Positions 6,751 through 8,250 of a stretch of DNA of 8,250 nt are shown here, piece after piece. Origin of the DNA: Phil1 sp964546125 (GTDB lineage: Bacteria > Bacillota > Clostridia > Christensenellales > CAG-138); assembly GCA_964546125.1 (NCBI GenBank), contig CAZJIS010000067.1, positions 1-8,250 on the forward strand, read 5' to 3'. The position numbers and the translations under genes were made by a program. Below the pieces are notes generated by a model. That model was not told the origin of the DNA and ran no database searches. It worked only from the letters and a program-made list of their open reading frames with translations. How positions within the stretch are numbered: the first letter of the stretch is position 1; each line of letters opens with the position of its first letter.

Positions 6751-7290
6751 ATGAAAAAAGACGAAAATCAAAAGGGAAAAGAGGGCGCGCGCCATGAGGC
6801 GCAGACCCACCCGTTTTTGCCCGTGTGCGGGGAGGATGCGCGCGTGCTGGTGCTCGGCACGTTTCCTTCCGTGAAATCCCGCGAAACGGGCTTTTATTAT
6901 GGCCACCCGCAAAACCGCTTTTGGCGCATCGTCGCGGCGGTCTATGGGCAAAGCGTGCCGCAAACGATCAAAGAGAAGCGGGCGCTTCTTGAAACCTGCG
7001 GCGTGGCGCTTTGGGATGTGCTCCAAAGCTGCGAAATCGCGGGCTCGGCCGATGCGTCCATCCGCGCGGCCGTGCCCAACGACGTTGCGGGCTTGCTTCA
7101 TAAAAGCGGCATTTTGCGCGTTGTCACAAACGGCGGCGCGGCCCACAGGCTCTATATGAAATATATCTACCCGCAATGCGGCGTGCCCGCCGTGCCTTTG
7201 CCCTCGACAAGCCCCGCGAACGCCGCCTTCTCGCTCGAGCGGCTCACGGCGCTTTGGCGGGAAGCGCTTTTATCGGAGGAACCGTCGTGA
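6751..7290 (+). CDS. DNA-deoxyinosine (hypoxanthine-DNA) glycosylase, UDG superfamily family 6
   Basis: Monofunctional base-excision glycosylase of the UDG superfamily. The family-6 members studied remove hypoxanthine (deaminated adenine) from DNA and leave an abasic site. The 179 residues show LVLGTFPSVKS at 33-43 (motif 1), YYGHPQNRFWRI at 49-60 with N54, LWDVLQSC at 87-94, VVTNGGAA at 124-131, and LPSTSPANA at 150-158 with N157. This combination, especially YYGHPQNxFW and STSPAN, separates it from Ung and Mug proper. The N-terminal 18 residues are charged and extend beyond the usual family start, which begins near HPFLPV. ATG 6751 is chosen because GGGAGGG (6738-6744) lies 6 bases upstream; a GTG at 6727 would place this site inside the gene. 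The stop overlaps the GTG start of the next gene, so the two are translationally coupled. The family call is firm; hypoxanthine rather than another deaminated base as the main substrate is taken from the family. Confidence 0.88.
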   Translation: MKKDENQKGKEGARHEAQTHPFLPVCGEDARVLVLGTFPSVKSRETGFYYGHPQNRFWRIVAAVYGQSVPQTIKEKRALLETCGVALWDVLQSCEIAGSADASIRAAVPNDVAGLLHKSGILRVVTNGGAAHRLYMKYIYPQCGVPAVPLPSTSPANAAFSLERLTALWREALLSEEPS

Positions 7291-8048
7291 TTGCAAAGGA
7301 AAGGGTATATCTCTCGAGCGTGGCGCGGGACGCGGCGCGCATCGCGCGGCGCTTTGGCATAGGCATCGAGCTTGCGCAGTTTTGCACCGCCTCGAATATG
7401 GATGAGCATTTTGGGGAGACCGACGCACTCGTGCACGCGGATATGGCGCTGGCGCCGCGCTTCATGTTCCACGCGCCGTTCAACGAGCTTTATCCCGCGG
7501 CGATCGACCCGCGGGCGCGCGCGCTCGCAAAAGACCGCCTTTTGCAGGCGGCAAAGCTCGCGCGCGGCTATGGCATCATGATGATGGTCGTCCATTCGGG
7601 CTATGTTCCGCTTGTTTACCATAAGATTTGGCACGCGGAGCGCTCCATAGCCTTTTGGCGGGAGCTTCTCGAAGAAATGCCCGGGGATATGGTGCTGTGC
7701 GTCGAAAACGTCATGGAGGATGAGCCGGAGATGCCCGCCGCCATCGCCCGCGGCGTCGGTCACCCCCGGTTGCGCCTGTGCCTCGATGTGGGCCACGCGA
7801 ACGTGTGCGCGCGGGGCGCCGCGCCCGAAAGCTGGATCGAAGCGTTTGCGCCATACCTGGCGCACATGCATGTTCACAACAACGACGGCGTGTCGGACGG
7901 GCATTGCGGCCTGTTTGAGGGCACGCTCGATATCGCGGCCCTCATGCGCCGGGCGGAGGAGCTTGCGCCGGGCGTGACGTTCACCGTCGAGTCCATCGAG
8001 GCGGAAGCCTCGCTTAACCGCCTTTTTAGGGAAGGCGTCGTAGGATAA
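7287..8048 (+). CDS. AP-endonuclease-2/xylose-isomerase-like TIM-barrel protein
   Basis: The 253 residues belong to the AP_endonuc_2 superfamily, which holds both endonuclease IV and sugar isomerases/epimerases. Motifs in order: FHAPFNELYP (H62), VVHSGY (H103), CVENVMED (E140), CLDVGHAN (D167, H170), HMHVHNND (H195 or H197), SDGH (D204, H206), GLFEGTLDI and FTVESI (E235). These correspond in kind, order and rough spacing to the nine zinc ligands I recall for E. coli Nfo (H69, H109, E145, D179, H182, H216, D229, H231, E261). The protein is shorter than Nfo (about 280) and its N-terminus is of the isomerase type (FGIGIELAQF). GTG 7287 is the start: GGAGG (7275-7279) lies 7 bases upstream and GTGA overlaps the glycosylase stop. 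The pairing with a DNA glycosylase suggests processing of abasic sites, but a sugar-phosphate isomerase/epimerase role is equally compatible with the fold. The fold is certain, the substrate is not. Confidence 0.85.
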   Translation: MIAKERVYLSSVARDAARIARRFGIGIELAQFCTASNMDEHFGETDALVHADMALAPRFMFHAPFNELYPAAIDPRARALAKDRLLQAAKLARGYGIMMMVVHSGYVPLVYHKIWHAERSIAFWRELLEEMPGDMVLCVENVMEDEPEMPAAIARGVGHPRLRLCLDVGHANVCARGAAPESWIEAFAPYLAHMHVHNNDGVSDGHCGLFEGTLDIAALMRRAEELAPGVTFTVESIEAEASLNRLFREGVVG

Positions 8049-8074
8049 CGCCGCATCTATTTGCGTGGGAACCA

Positions 8075-8101
8075 AAACGGCCCGCAAGCAGCGGGCCGTT
8101 T
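8075..8101. terminator. Bidirectional hairpin between convergent genes
   Basis: Eleven perfect base pairs (8075-8085 with 8091-8101) close a five-base loop, 27 bases after the stop of the TIM-barrel gene and 21 bases after the stop of the AIM24-family gene on the other strand. In the plus-strand RNA the stem ends in TTT then GCCG; on the minus strand it ends in TTTT then GG. Both U-tracts are short, but the stem is very GC-rich and its position between convergent ends fits a shared terminator. Confidence 0.8.
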
Positions 8102-8121
8102 GCCGTAAGCAACCGGGTCGA

Positions 8122-8250
8122 TCAGCCTTTACTGGGCAGGTAGGGGATCATGAGCTTTGCAAGCTGGCCGATGGTCATCGTTTGCAGCGTGACTTTGCCC
8201 GGGCCGGTCACGATCGTGTCGACCAAACCTTCGCCGCCAAAGAGCATGTT
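8122..8250 (-). CDS. AIM24-family protein, C-terminal fragment (5' end outside the window)
   Basis: The last 42 codons of a gene that enters from the right edge. The translation begins NMLFGGEGLVDTIVTGPGKV, continues TLQTMTIGQLAKLM and ends PYLPSKG before TGA (8122-8124). The pattern GGEGL, then TGPGKV, then LQTM is the closing beta-helical part of AIM24/TIGR00266-type proteins, which are about 230-270 residues long. Members have a trimeric beta-roll fold and are named after a yeast mitochondrial protein, but the bacterial function is not established. It converges on the TIM-barrel gene and shares the hairpin at 8075-8101. Only a small part is visible, so I give no function. Confidence 0.8.
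   Translation of the reverse strand, partial: NMLFGGEGLVDTIVTGPGKVTLQTMTIGQLAKLMIPYLPSKG

Noticed and set aside
6604..7176. A 190-codon open frame on the minus strand covering the glycosylase 5' half and the divergent promoters
   Set aside because: It would run through both promoters and is antisense to the glycosylase motifs.
7167..8087. A 306-codon open frame on the minus strand over the TIM-barrel gene
   Set aside because: It is antisense to a protein with conserved metal-binding motifs and has no ribosome binding site or domain that I can recognise.

Overview
The window is about 60% GC by eye and reads as chromosomal DNA of a GC-rich Firmicute, most likely an uncultured member of the Clostridia. 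The evidence is a canonical T-box leader on a leucyl-tRNA synthetase gene, strong GGAGG-type ribosome binding sites, sigma-A type -35/-10 promoters with 17-bp spacers, GTG and TTG starts, and a membrane-anchored NlpC/P60 wall hydrolase. Species cannot be named from the sequence. There is no tRNA, rRNA, CRISPR array, IS element or phage gene; this is mostly housekeeping DNA with compact operons.

Layout. (1) 1-1100, minus: glyA, cut by the left edge, with its own promoter at 1138-1166. (2) 1219-3797, minus: a two-gene operon in which an NlpC/P60 peptidase with two peptidoglycan-binding repeats comes first and an 8-oxoguanine deaminase-type amidohydrolase second, joined by an ATGGTGA overlap and ended by a hairpin plus T-run at 1189-1229. 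Its promoter is at 3842-3870. (3) 3974-6660, minus: leuS with a promoter, a leucine-type T-box riboswitch (specifier CTC) and its own terminator at 3926-3953. (4) 6688-8048, plus: a divergent two-gene operon with an extended -10 promoter, encoding a family-6 (hypoxanthine-DNA glycosylase type) UDG-superfamily enzyme and, with a 4-base GTGA overlap, an AP-endonuclease-2/xylose-isomerase-like TIM-barrel protein. (5) A perfect hairpin at 8075-8101 separates this operon from the 3' end of an AIM24-family gene (8122-8250, minus) that enters from the right edge.

How the genes work together. The clearest functional unit is the glycosylase/TIM-barrel pair. The glycosylase would excise a deaminated base and leave an abasic site, and the partner carries residues at positions resembling all nine zinc ligands of endonuclease IV. 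The pair may therefore be a minimal base-excision-repair operon; this is inference, because the same fold also contains many sugar isomerases. An 8-oxoguanine deaminase on the opposite strand about 4 kb away adds a second damaged-purine function, but in a separate transcription unit.

The one stretch above 300 bases without a gene, 6380-6750, is filled by the T-box leader, two divergent promoters and a short inverted repeat.
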